From positions 1 to 7,450 of the forward strand of contig JBKPDC010000187.1 of the NCBI GenBank assembly GCA_046727715.1: a stretch of DNA of 7,450 nucleotides. Direction: 5' to 3'. The position numbers were made by a program, and so were the translations under genes. The notes under the pieces were generated by a model. That model saw nothing but the letters and a program-made list of their open reading frames with translations, was not told where the DNA came from and did no database searches. The stretch comes from CAVQLX01 sp046727715. Its GTDB lineage: Bacteria > Desulfobacterota > Binatia > DP-6. This document shows positions 1 to 5,964 of this stretch, piece by piece; the first letter of the stretch is position 1, and every line of letters starts with the position of its first letter.

Positions 1-44
1 GCGAACGCCGCGAGCAGGGCGGCGGCCAGGACGCGAACGGGCAT
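1..44 (-). CDS. possible exported protein, N-terminal 14 codons only (partial)
   Basis: Reading leftward from an ATG at 44-42, the 14 complete codons before the window edge give M-P-V-R-V-L-A-A-A-L-L-A-A-F. A short basic start followed by an alanine/leucine-rich hydrophobic run is what the start of a Sec signal peptide looks like. The gene would be divergent from the aldehyde dehydrogenase gene, with starts 64 bp apart. No Shine-Dalgarno sequence precedes this ATG, and the frame stays open further upstream, so the start is not secure. Alanine/leucine-rich runs also arise by chance in DNA this GC-rich. The body of the protein lies outside the window, so no function can be given. Confidence 0.33.
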   Translation of the reverse strand, partial: MPVRVLAAALLAAF

Positions 45-108
45 CGGGAGGTTCGCTACCACGGCCGCGCCGCCGCGCACCACCTCGACCCGCTCGGGGC
101 GACGCGCT

Positions 109-1842
109 ATGACATCGCGCATGTCGAGCGCATCCCTCACGATGAGTGGCGACGCCGCCAGCGCGGCGCCGACCAATCGCCGGCACATCGACGAGGCGGT
201 CGCCGCGGTGAAGGAGAAGGCGCGCGAGTTCGCGCGGCTCGCTCCCGCCGCGAAGGCGGCGCTGCTGCGCGAGTGCATCGCGCGGCTCGTGGCGGCGGCA
301 CCCGACTGGGTCGCGGCGGGCGCGGCGGCGCGCGGCGCACCGCCGTCGGAGGAGTGGCTCGCCGGCCCATCCGCCACGATACGTCTCTTCCGCCTGCTCG
401 CCGACAGCCTCGACGAGATCGCGGCCGGCGGTCGCCCCGCGCTCGGTCGCGGCGCTCGCACGCGGCCCGACGGGCGCACCGAGGTCGCGCTGTTCCCGGC
501 CAGCCGCCTCGACGGCGTCACCTTCATGGGCTTCACTGGCACCGCGCTGATGGACCCCGGCGTCACGCCCGGGCAGGCGCGCGAGCGGCAGGCGGCGTTC
601 TACCAGCGCCGCGATCCGGAGGGCGGGGTGTCGGTCGTCCTCGGCGCCGGCAACGTCGCGAGCATTCCGCCCATGGACGTCGCCAGCAAGCTCTTCGTCG
701 AGGGCCTGGTGTGCGTCCTCAAGATGAATCCGGTGAACGAATGGGTAGGGCCCCATCTCGAGCGCGCGCTCCAGCCGCTCATTGCTCGCGGCTACCTCCG
801 CATCGTCTACGGCGGCACCGACGTGGGTTCGATGCTGGTCTACCACCCGGGCGTGGACGACGTGCACATCACCGGCTCCGACCGCACCCACGATCTCATC
901 GTGTGGGGGCCGCCCGGCCCCGAGCGCGACCGGCGCATCGCCGCACGCGATCCGCTGCTCAGGATCCCGATCAGCTCCGAGCTGGGCAACGTGAGCCCCG
1001 TCGCCATCCTGCCGCACGCCTACTCCGACGGCGAGCTGGCGTTCCAGGCGCGCAACGTCGTCTCGATGGTCTTCAACAACGCCTCGTTCAACTGCAACGC
1101 GGCGAAGATGCTGATCACGCCCAAGGGCTGGCCGCAGCGCCAGCGCTTTCTCGACCTGGTGGCGCAGGGACTCTCCGCCGCGCCGACGCGCAAGGCGTAC
1201 TACCCGGGCGCCTTCGACCGCTATCGCGCGCTGCTCGCCGGCCGCGGCGAGGCGCAGAAGTTCGGACAGGCCGGCGAGGACACGCTCCAGTGGGCGCTGA
1301 TCCCCGGGCTCGACGCCGGCGACGAGCGCGAGCCGCTCTTCCGGACCGAGCCGTTCTGCGGGCTGCTCAGCGAGACGAGCCTCGGGTCGACCGACCCGGT
1401 CGAGTTCCTCGGCGAGGCCACGCGCTTCATGAACGACCGCCTGTGGGGCACGCTCAACGCCATGCTGGTCGTGCCGCCGAAGCTCGAGGCCGAGCCCGCG
1501 GTGGCAGCGGCGCTCGACCGCGCGATTCTCGACCTGCGCTACGGTACCGTGGCCATCAACCATTGGCCCGCGCTCGGGTATGCCTTCGGCACCACGCCCT
1601 GGGGTGGCCACCAGAGCGCCACGCTGGAGAACATCCAGAGCGGGCGCGGCTGGGTGCACAACACTTTCATGCTCGATGGCATCGACAAGGCGGTGGTGCG
1701 CGGGCCGCTCGTGGTGAAGCCCACGCCGATGTGGTTCTTCGGCAACCCCAAGGCCGAGCGCGTGGCACCGCTGGTCGCCGATCTCGAGGCCGCGCCGAGC
1801 TGGCTCAAGGTACCGGGGTTGCTGCTGCGCGTGCTGCTCTGA
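109..1842 (+). CDS. aldehyde dehydrogenase superfamily protein
   Basis: Predicted cytosolic NAD(P)-dependent oxidation of an aldehyde to a carboxylic acid; the substrate cannot be read from sequence. Family landmarks appear in order: the nucleotide-binding strand G-A-G-N-V-A-S-I-P-P (179-188) where the family usually has PWNFP, the cofactor lysine in K-M-N-P (K205), I-T-G-S (254-257) in place of FTGS, general base E291 in E-L-G-N-V-S-P, nucleophile C329 in F-N-C-N-A-A-K, E414 in T-E-P-F (equivalent to the EIFGP glutamate), and P-W-G-G (497-500). At 577 aa it is longer than the usual 480-500 aa, with extra residues at the N-terminus and at the C-terminus after the PWGG motif. The start at 109 has only a weak G-rich region upstream; ATGs at 121 and 142 are alternatives. 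The next gene follows within 40 bp, suggesting one transcript. The superfamily call is firm; any more specific enzyme name would be a guess. Retention of E291 argues against a purely CoA-acylating enzyme. Confidence 0.9.
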   Translation: MTSRMSSASLTMSGDAASAAPTNRRHIDEAVAAVKEKAREFARLAPAAKAALLRECIARLVAAAPDWVAAGAAARGAPPSEEWLAGPSATIRLFRLLADSLDEIAAGGRPALGRGARTRPDGRTEVALFPASRLDGVTFMGFTGTALMDPGVTPGQARERQAAFYQRRDPEGGVSVVLGAGNVASIPPMDVASKLFVEGLVCVLKMNPVNEWVGPHLERALQPLIARGYLRIVYGGTDVGSMLVYHPGVDDVHITGSDRTHDLIVWGPPGPERDRRIAARDPLLRIPISSELGNVSPVAILPHAYSDGELAFQARNVVSMVFNNASFNCNAAKMLITPKGWPQRQRFLDLVAQGLSAAPTRKAYYPGAFDRYRALLAGRGEAQKFGQAGEDTLQWALIPGLDAGDEREPLFRTEPFCGLLSETSLGSTDPVEFLGEATRFMNDRLWGTLNAMLVVPPKLEAEPAVAAALDRAILDLRYGTVAINHWPALGYAFGTTPWGGHQSATLENIQSGRGWVHNTFMLDGIDKAVVRGPLVVKPTPMWFFGNPKAERVAPLVADLEAAPSWLKVPGLLLRVLL

Positions 1843-1879
1843 CGAAGTGGGCCGGCGGACGGCGAGTGGGCCCGGAGCC

Positions 1880-2395
1880 GTGATCGTCGTCGTCATGGGC
1901 GTCGCGGGGGCCGGGAAGACGACCGTCGGCAGGTTGCTCGCCGATCAGCTCGGCTGGCCCTTCGTCGAGGGTGACGAGTTCCATCCGCCCGCCAACGTCG
2001 CGAAGATGTGCCGCGGCGAGCCGCTCACCGACGCCGACCGCCTGCCGTGGCTGCGCGCGCTGCGGCGACGGATCGATGCGCTGGCGGAGGCGGGGCAGTC
2101 GGCGGTGGTCGCGTGCTCGGCGCTCAAGCAGGCGTACCGCGACGTGCTGGCGGCGGGACGTCCGGAGCTGCGCTTCGTCTGGCTCACCGCGCCGCCGGGG
2201 CTGATCCGCGATCGTCTCGAGCATCGGGTGGGACACTACATGCCGCCGGTGCTGCTCGAAAGCCAGCTCGCGACCCTCGAGGAACCCGCGGGCGTTTCGG
2301 TGATCGACGTGACGCCGCCGCCCGCCGAGATTGCCGCCGCCATTCCCCAGCGGCTCGGACTGCGGCCGAGCGCGCGCCGACCCGGCTCGGCTTGA
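1880..2395 (+). CDS. gntK: gluconokinase (GntK-type, P-loop carbohydrate kinase)
   Basis: Phosphorylates D-gluconate with ATP to 6-phosphogluconate in the cytosol, feeding the pentose phosphate or Entner-Doudoroff route. Numbered from the GTG at 1880, the 171-aa protein opens with a beta strand running directly into a Walker A motif, G-V-A-G-A-G-K-T-T (7-15). It then has G-D-E-F-H-P (31-36), the G-E-P-L-T-D-A-D-R-L-P-W-L block (46-58), C-S-A-L-K-Q-A-Y-R-D (79-88) and G-H-Y-M with L-E-S-Q-L-A-T-L-E-E-P (118-135). These match E. coli GntK block by block, and the length fits the family (about 165-180 aa). The start is uncertain: a GTG at 1847, 4 nt after the preceding stop, would add 11 residues with no family counterpart, and an ATG at 1895 would trim the first strand. 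None has a well-spaced Shine-Dalgarno, so translation may be coupled to the upstream aldehyde dehydrogenase gene. No gluconate transporter or dehydrogenase is visible here. Confidence 0.92.
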   Translation: MIVVVMGVAGAGKTTVGRLLADQLGWPFVEGDEFHPPANVAKMCRGEPLTDADRLPWLRALRRRIDALAEAGQSAVVACSALKQAYRDVLAAGRPELRFVWLTAPPGLIRDRLEHRVGHYMPPVLLESQLATLEEPAGVSVIDVTPPPAEIAAAIPQRLGLRPSARRPGSA

Positions 2396-2404
2396 CAGAA
2401 GCGC

Positions 2405-2427
2405 GGCGGCTGCGGGAAGCAGCCGCC
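2405..2427. terminator. strong hairpin, probable transcription terminator after gntK
   Basis: A perfect 9-bp inverted repeat, GGCGGCTGC (2405-2413) and GCAGCCGCC (2419-2427), encloses a 5-nt loop. It begins 10 nt after the gntK stop codon. There is no T-run on either side, so it is not a classical intrinsic terminator, but stem-only terminators are common in high-GC genomes. It lies between two convergent genes and could also slow transcription arriving from the minus-strand operon, whose last stop is about 120 bp away. Confidence 0.5.
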
Positions 2428-2549
2428 CAGCACGCATGGCGATGCGCGGCGTCCGCGCGGCGGGGCTCGAAGCGGCTCGGTCCCGTGGTGCTGGCCGGAT
2501 CGGAGCCGGTGGACGAGACGATCCTCGTTCCCCAGGGTCCGCCGTCCCG

Positions 2550-3725
2550 CTACTGGTTTGCAGCCTTGGCCGATCGTTCGGCCGCGTCCTTCTGGATGGC
2601 GTCCATCACGCCCTGCGTGGCGGCGCCCAGGAAGGGCATGCGGTTCGCCTGCACCCACTCCATGCTCCGCTGGCTGTAGGCGGCGGAGTCCTGGAAGCGC
2701 GGCATGACGTAGCGCGCGATCAGCTCGTAGCTGCGGCGCGTGGCATCGCCGTTGGCCCAGTCGTGGGTGATCGAGAGGAAGGCCCCGAAGCCGCCTGACT
2801 GCTCCTCGAGTCGCTCGATCTGCGCGATGAGATCGTCGGGCGTGCCCACCACCACCACCCCCGTGGCGATCATGGTGTCGAGACACTCTTCCGGCGTCCC
2901 GGTCTCGGGGATGCCCGGGAGCGCGACCACCTTCTGGAAATAGTAGAGGAAGTCGGCGAGCCCGAACATGACGTCGTGCCGCGCCTGCTCGCGCGTCTCG
3001 GCGACGTGGCACCAGCCCGCGAGCCGCCAGCGATCGCGCGCGACCACGTTGCCGTACTCCGCCGCCGTCTCCTCGACAATGCCCCAGTGGTAGGCGAGCG
3101 CGTTGAATCCGCCCTGCGTGGTCGCGGCAGGCGACAGCATCGAGATCCCGTAGCGACCCGCGGCGCGAGGACCCGACGGCGTCACGGATGCCGCGACCGC
3201 CACCTCGAGGTGCGGCCGGGAGTAGGGCGAGAGGTGCAGCTTGGCGTCGCGGAGCTCGAACCAGTCGGTTTTCTCGGTGACCACCTCGCCGCGCAGCAGG
3301 CGCAGGATCACGTCGAGCGATTCGCCCATCATGCGCCGCTGCTCGCGCGGGTCGATCCCGAGCATCATGGCGTCGGACGGCAGGAGGCCCGGCCCCACGC
3401 CCAGCATGGCGCGCCCGTGCGTCATGTGATCGAGCTGGTTCATGCGCTCCGCCACCATGAGGGGGCTGTGGTAGGGCAGCGACACCACGCCCGTGCCGAG
3501 GCGGATCTGGCGCGTGTGCGCCGCGAGGTCGGCGATGAACAGCTCGGGGCTGGCGATGATCTCGTAGCCGGCCGAGTGGTGCTCGCCGACCCACGCCTCG
3601 TCGAAGCCCAGCTTGTCGAGCCATTCGACGAGGTCGCGGTCGCGATCGAAGCAGGCCGTGGGACTCTCGCGGGGCGCGTGGAAGGGGGCCATGAAGATGC
3701 CGAAACGCAGTCGAGAACGCAGCAT
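2550..3725 (-). CDS. LLM-class (luciferase-like) flavin-dependent oxidoreductase, limonene-monooxygenase-like
   Basis: A 391-aa luciferase-like monooxygenase of the TIM-barrel type, which uses FMN or coenzyme F420; the bound cofactor cannot be told from sequence alone. Visible family features are the first barrel strand R-F-G-I-F-M-A-P-F (7-15), the strand and loop F-D-E-A-W-V-G-E-H-H (41-50), the R-L-G-T-G-V-V-S-L-P-Y-H-S-P (75-88) block, G-R-A-M-L-G-V-G-P-G-L-L-P (104-116) and the S-P-A-A-T region near 198-202. The E-H-H element and overall layout recall bacterial limonene 1,2-monooxygenase-like proteins, so oxidation of a cyclic or terpenoid-like hydrophobic compound is plausible but unproven. 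The start is set by GAGGAG 5 nt upstream of the ATG at 3725; the frame is open for 41 codons further upstream, but those are Arg/Ser-rich and poorly protein-like. It is the last gene of the minus-strand operon, 88 bp after the SDR stop. It ends with TAG. Confidence 0.9.
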   Translation of the reverse strand: MLRSRLRFGIFMAPFHAPRESPTACFDRDRDLVEWLDKLGFDEAWVGEHHSAGYEIIASPELFIADLAAHTRQIRLGTGVVSLPYHSPLMVAERMNQLDHMTHGRAMLGVGPGLLPSDAMMLGIDPREQRRMMGESLDVILRLLRGEVVTEKTDWFELRDAKLHLSPYSRPHLEVAVAASVTPSGPRAAGRYGISMLSPAATTQGGFNALAYHWGIVEETAAEYGNVVARDRWRLAGWCHVAETREQARHDVMFGLADFLYYFQKVVALPGIPETGTPEECLDTMIATGVVVVGTPDDLIAQIERLEEQSGGFGAFLSITHDWANGDATRRSYELIARYVMPRFQDSAAYSQRSMEWVQANRMPFLGAATQGVMDAIQKDAAERSAKAANQ

Positions 3726-3730
3726 GATGT

Positions 3731-3736
3731 CTCCTC
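3731..3736 (-). promoter_or_regulatory. ribosome binding site of the LLM oxidoreductase gene
   Basis: GAGGAG on the minus strand, 5 nt before the ATG at 3725-3723. It decides the start against an upstream ATG at 3848, which would overlap the end of the SDR gene. Confidence 0.75.
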
Positions 3737-3762
3737 GGGACGAGAGTGGGGGCGGAACTGTA

Positions 3763-3792
3763 GCGCAGGCCAGCTGCCGCAGCCAGCTGCGC
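3763..3792. repeat. intercistronic repeat with potential stem-loop between the SDR and LLM genes
   Basis: Within the 88-bp gap are two direct copies of GCCAGCTGC (3769-3777 and 3782-3790), each containing the palindrome CAGCTG. An outer inverted pair GCGCAG (3763-3768) and CTGCGC (3787-3792) overlaps them, so alternative stems could form in the mRNA. This may be an mRNA processing or attenuation site, or simply chance in GC-rich DNA. No promoter is recognisable in the gap. Confidence 0.35.
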
Positions 3793-3813
3793 GCGGATCG
3801 CAGCAGCGGGCGC

Positions 3814-4581
3814 TCAGCGGCGGTGGAACGTCTCCGGTCGGACGACACCCTGGCGCCGCAGCGCGGTCAGGGTCAGGATCTTGCCGCTGAACGACAGCTC
3901 CTGAGCGGCCAGCCACAGCACGGCGTCCGACATGATCGCCGCGTCCTCGAAGCCCGAGGTGTCGTAGTCGGCCGGCAGCGTGGCCTCGAACCCCTCGCTC
4001 CAGATCGGGATGTCGATGCGGATGCAGTTCACGGCGACGCGGTCCCGCAGCTCGTGCCCGAGCGCCTCGGTGAGCCCCTCGAGCGCGAGCTTCGTCGCCG
4101 TGTAGCTCGGCCGCCCGAACTCCGGCATCACCGCCGCGCCCGACGACACGTTGATCACGCGCCCGCCACCACCCTGCCGCATGCGTCGCCCGAGGTGCCA
4201 GGTGAGATAGAAGGGGCCGTTCAGGTTGACGTCGACCGCGAGCCGCCAGCGCCGGATCGAGTCGTCGAGCGCGGGCCGCGGCGGCGCCACGGCGGCGTTG
4301 TTGATGAGCAGATCGCAGCGGCCCCACTCGCGGTAGACGCGGTCGGTCAGCGCCGCCACCGCGTCCTCGTCCTGCACGTCGAGCCCGACCGCCAGCGCGC
4401 GGCGGCCCTCGCGCTCGACGGCGGCGGCCGTCTCGTCGACGGTGCCCGGCAGCTTGCTCGGGGCACCCTGCCTCGAGCGCGCCACGCACACGACGTCCCA
4501 GCCGGCGCGGGCGAGATCCACGGCGAGGTGCCTGCCGATGCCGCGGCTGGCGCCGGTGACGACGGTGACGGGACTCGGCAT
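3814..4581 (-). CDS. short-chain dehydrogenase/reductase (SDR) family oxidoreductase
   Basis: A classical NAD(P)-dependent SDR of 255 aa that would interconvert a hydroxyl and a ketone on an unidentified substrate. The Rossmann glycine motif T-G-A-S-R-G-I-G is at 9-16, the acidic D68 in G-L-D-V-Q falls at the conserved D-V position, N-N-A-A is at 94-97, and the catalytic tetrad is N119, S147, Y160 and K164 (Y-T-A-T-K). R15-side basic residues (S-R in the Gly motif and A-R-S-R at 34-37) would suit NADP(H), but this is a weak inference. The usual P-G motif after the sixth strand is replaced by R-I-D-I-P-I-W-S-E-G (188-197). The ATG at 4581 has GGGAG about 9 nt upstream, inside the 18-bp gap after the acyl-CoA dehydrogenase stop, so the two genes are surely co-transcribed. 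The C-terminus F-S-G-K-I-L-T-L closes the fold. It could equally be a 3-hydroxyacyl-CoA type dehydrogenase acting after the ACAD step. Confidence 0.9.
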   Translation of the reverse strand: MPSPVTVVTGASRGIGRHLAVDLARAGWDVVCVARSRQGAPSKLPGTVDETAAAVEREGRRALAVGLDVQDEDAVAALTDRVYREWGRCDLLINNAAVAPPRPALDDSIRRWRLAVDVNLNGPFYLTWHLGRRMRQGGGGRVINVSSGAAVMPEFGRPSYTATKLALEGLTEALGHELRDRVAVNCIRIDIPIWSEGFEATLPADYDTSGFEDAAIMSDAVLWLAAQELSFSGKILTLTALRRQGVVRPETFHRR

Positions 4582-4599
4582 GCGCGGCGTCTCCCGACG

Positions 4600-5799
4600 T
4601 CAGTCGTGCTCGGACAGCTCGAGCTTCCCGATCTGGTTGCGGTGCACCTCGTCCGGACCGTCGGCGAGCCGGAGCGTGCGGGTCCCGGCCCACATCCCGG
4701 CCAGGCCGAAATCGTCCGACACGCCACCGCCGCCATGCGCCTGGATGGCCCAGTCGATCACCTTGAGCGCCATGTTCGGCGCCGCGACCTTGATCATCGC
4801 GATCTCCTTGCGCGCCACCTTGTTGCCGACGGTGTCCATCATGTAGGCGGCCTTCAGCACCAGCAGCCGCGCCTGCTCGATGGCGATGCGCGACTCGGCG
4901 ATGCGCTCGAGTGTCACCGTCTGCTCCGCGATGGGCTTGCCGAAGGCGACGCGGCGCTTGACGCGCCGGCACATGGCGTCGAGCGCGCGCTCGGCGACCC
5001 CGATGACGCGCATGCAGTGATGGATCCGTCCCGGCCCGAGGCGGCCCTGCGCGATCTCGAAGCCGCGCCCCTCGCCGAGGATCATGTTGGAGGCCGGGAC
5101 CCGGACGTCTTCCAAGAGGACCTCGCCGTGCCCGTGCGGCGCGTCGTCGTAGCCGAAGACCGCGAGATGGCGGACCACCGTCACGCCCGGCGCATCCGCC
5201 GGGACCAGCACCTGCGACTGTTGCAGGTGCCGCGGCGCATCCGGGTCCGTCTTCCCCATGACGATCATCAGCTTGCAGTGCGGGTGCAGGATGCCCGACG
5301 TCCACCACTTGCGGCCGTTGATGACGTACTCGTCGCCCGCACGGCGGATGCTGCACTGGATGTTGGTGGCGTCCGACGACGCCACGTCGGGCTCGGTCAT
5401 GGCGAAGGCGGAGCGGATCTCGCCCGCGAGCAGCGGCGCGAGCCAGCGTTCCTGCTGCGCCTCGTTGCCGTAGCGGTCGAGCACCTCCATGTTGCCGGTA
5501 TCCGGCGCCGCGCAGTTGAACGCCTCGGAGGCGATGCGCGAGCTGCCCATGATCTCGCACAGCGGGGCGTACTCGAGGTTGGTCAGGCCGGCGCCGTGCG
5601 GGCTGTCGGGCAGGAACAGGTTCCACAGCCCCGCGACACGCGCCTTCGCTTTGAGCTCCTCCATGATGGGCGGTTGCGCCCAGCGGTTCGCCTGCAGCTG
5701 CTCGAAGTAGACGCGTTCGCCCGGGTAGACGTACGCGTCCATGAACTCTCGCAGCTGCTGCTGGAGCTTCTTCACCTTGTCCGAGTACGCGAAGTCCAC
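4600..5799 (-). CDS. acyl-CoA dehydrogenase family protein (ACAD10/11-like)
   Basis: A 399-aa FAD-dependent enzyme that would introduce an alpha,beta double bond into an acyl-CoA, passing electrons to an electron-transfer flavoprotein. An all-helical N-terminal domain (about 1-125) leads into the flavin-contact signature F-A-M-T-E-P-D-V-A-S-S-D (132-143) and the W-W-T-S-G strand (165-169). The middle beta domain ends near V-L-L-E-D-V-R-V-P (227-235), and the C-terminal helical domain contains R-V-A-F-G-K-P-I (283-290), Q-A-H-G-G-G-G-V (353-360) and L-R-L-A-D-G-P-D-E-V-H (376-386). The last block is typical of ACAD10/11-like and related bacterial enzymes; D380 sits where medium-chain ACADs carry the catalytic glutamate. 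The start is a GTG at 5799 placed 5 nt after a full AAAGGAGG. The frame stays open far upstream, but that part lies antisense to the histidine kinase. It is the first gene of the operon. Substrate unknown; branched, cyclic or hydroxylated acyl-CoAs are possible. Confidence 0.93.
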   Translation of the reverse strand: MDFAYSDKVKKLQQQLREFMDAYVYPGERVYFEQLQANRWAQPPIMEELKAKARVAGLWNLFLPDSPHGAGLTNLEYAPLCEIMGSSRIASEAFNCAAPDTGNMEVLDRYGNEAQQERWLAPLLAGEIRSAFAMTEPDVASSDATNIQCSIRRAGDEYVINGRKWWTSGILHPHCKLMIVMGKTDPDAPRHLQQSQVLVPADAPGVTVVRHLAVFGYDDAPHGHGEVLLEDVRVPASNMILGEGRGFEIAQGRLGPGRIHHCMRVIGVAERALDAMCRRVKRRVAFGKPIAEQTVTLERIAESRIAIEQARLLVLKAAYMMDTVGNKVARKEIAMIKVAAPNMALKVIDWAIQAHGGGGVSDDFGLAGMWAGTRTLRLADGPDEVHRNQIGKLELSEHD

Positions 5800-5804
5800 G
5801 AGGT

Positions 5805-5812
5805 CCTCCTTT
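5805..5812 (-). promoter_or_regulatory. ribosome binding site of the acyl-CoA dehydrogenase gene
   Basis: AAAGGAGG on the minus strand, 5 nt before the GTG start at 5799-5797. This near-perfect anti-16S match is the strongest ribosome binding site in the window and fixes a GTG start that would otherwise be missed. Confidence 0.85.
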
Positions 5813-5848
5813 CGGGGCGGTCGACCATTCCCCGGACGCGGCCGCGGT

Positions 5849-5862
5849 GCAAGCCCGCCGCC
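5849..5862 (-). promoter_or_regulatory. candidate sigma-54-type (-24/-12) promoter for the acyl-CoA dehydrogenase operon
   Basis: On the minus strand a GGC (GG at 5862-5861) is followed, with exactly 10 nt between GG and GC, by TTGCA (GC at 5850-5849). The -12 half matches the sigma-54 consensus TTGCW fully; in the -24 half only GGC of TGGCACG matches. The predicted transcription start near 5837 would leave a leader of roughly 38 nt carrying the AAAGGAGG site, a sensible geometry. Support comes from the adjacent sigma-54-activator-type regulator gene. A short degenerate motif in GC-rich DNA remains weak evidence. Confidence 0.3.
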
Positions 5863-5886
5863 GTGGCGAATCCGCCACGGCTGCGG
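5855..5886. repeat. inverted repeat 1 in the divergent intergenic region
   Basis: A perfect 9-bp stem, GCCGTGGCG (5860-5868) and CGCCACGGC (5873-5881), with a 4-nt AATC spacer, extends to 14 bp with one mismatch (5855-5868 against 5873-5886). It lies between two divergent genes, where a terminator would make little sense, so an operator or activator-binding palindrome is the more natural reading. It overlaps the -24 half of the candidate promoter of the minus-strand operon. Confidence 0.6.
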
Positions 5887-5897
5887 CGCGCTCACCA

Positions 5898-5925
5898 CGC
5901 CCGGCGCCCCGGATTGCGCCGGGCG
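5898..5925. repeat. inverted repeat 2 in the divergent intergenic region
   Basis: A perfect 10-bp inverted repeat, CGCCCGGCGC (5898-5907) and GCGCCGGGCG (5916-5925), has an 8-nt spacer. The motif GGCGCCCC is also directly repeated (5903-5910 and 5922-5929). Its centre is about 75 bp upstream of the predicted start of the acyl-CoA dehydrogenase transcript, close to where enhancer-binding regulators commonly bind. Its sequence differs from inverted repeat 1, so one protein need not bind both. Confidence 0.55.
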
Positions 5926-5950
5926 CCCCGAGTCGGAAAGAATCCGGGCC

Positions 5951-5964
5951 GGCTCGAGGCTTGC
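5951..5964 (+). promoter_or_regulatory. sigma-54-like -24/-12 element abutting the histidine kinase start
   Basis: GGC (GG at 5951-5952) and TTGC (GC at 5963-5964) are separated by exactly 10 nt between GG and GC, and the segment matches most of the TGGCACG-N4-TTGCW consensus. The initiation point would fall near 5976, inside the coding sequence, which conflicts with translation from the ATG at 5965. It is therefore either coincidental, a protein-binding half site, or a sign that the true start is downstream. Confidence 0.18.

Noticed and set aside
273..1883. 536-codon plus-strand frame within the aldehyde dehydrogenase gene
   Set aside because: Arg/Ala/Gly-rich shadow of a clearly coding frame.
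1805..2437. 210-codon minus-strand frame opposite gntK
   Set aside because: Antisense to a well-supported gluconokinase, with no motifs and His/Arg-rich composition typical of a shadow.
2236..3624. 462-codon minus-strand open frame overlapping the LLM gene and the end of gntK
   Set aside because: An Arg/Gly-rich frame shadow; the LLM frame on the same strand carries the true motifs and a proper ribosome binding site.
3726..3848. N-terminal extension of the LLM oxidoreductase to an ATG at 3848
   Set aside because: It would overlap the SDR stop, is Arg/Ser-rich, and the GAGGAG before 3725 together with the family start supports the shorter protein.
3613..5964. Very long plus-strand open frame running into the histidine kinase (over 1,100 codons in all)
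   Set aside because: Only the part from 5965 is protein-like. The upstream part is antisense to the ACAD, SDR and LLM genes, is Arg/His/Pro/Ala-rich without domains, and results from the lack of stop codons opposite high-GC3 genes.
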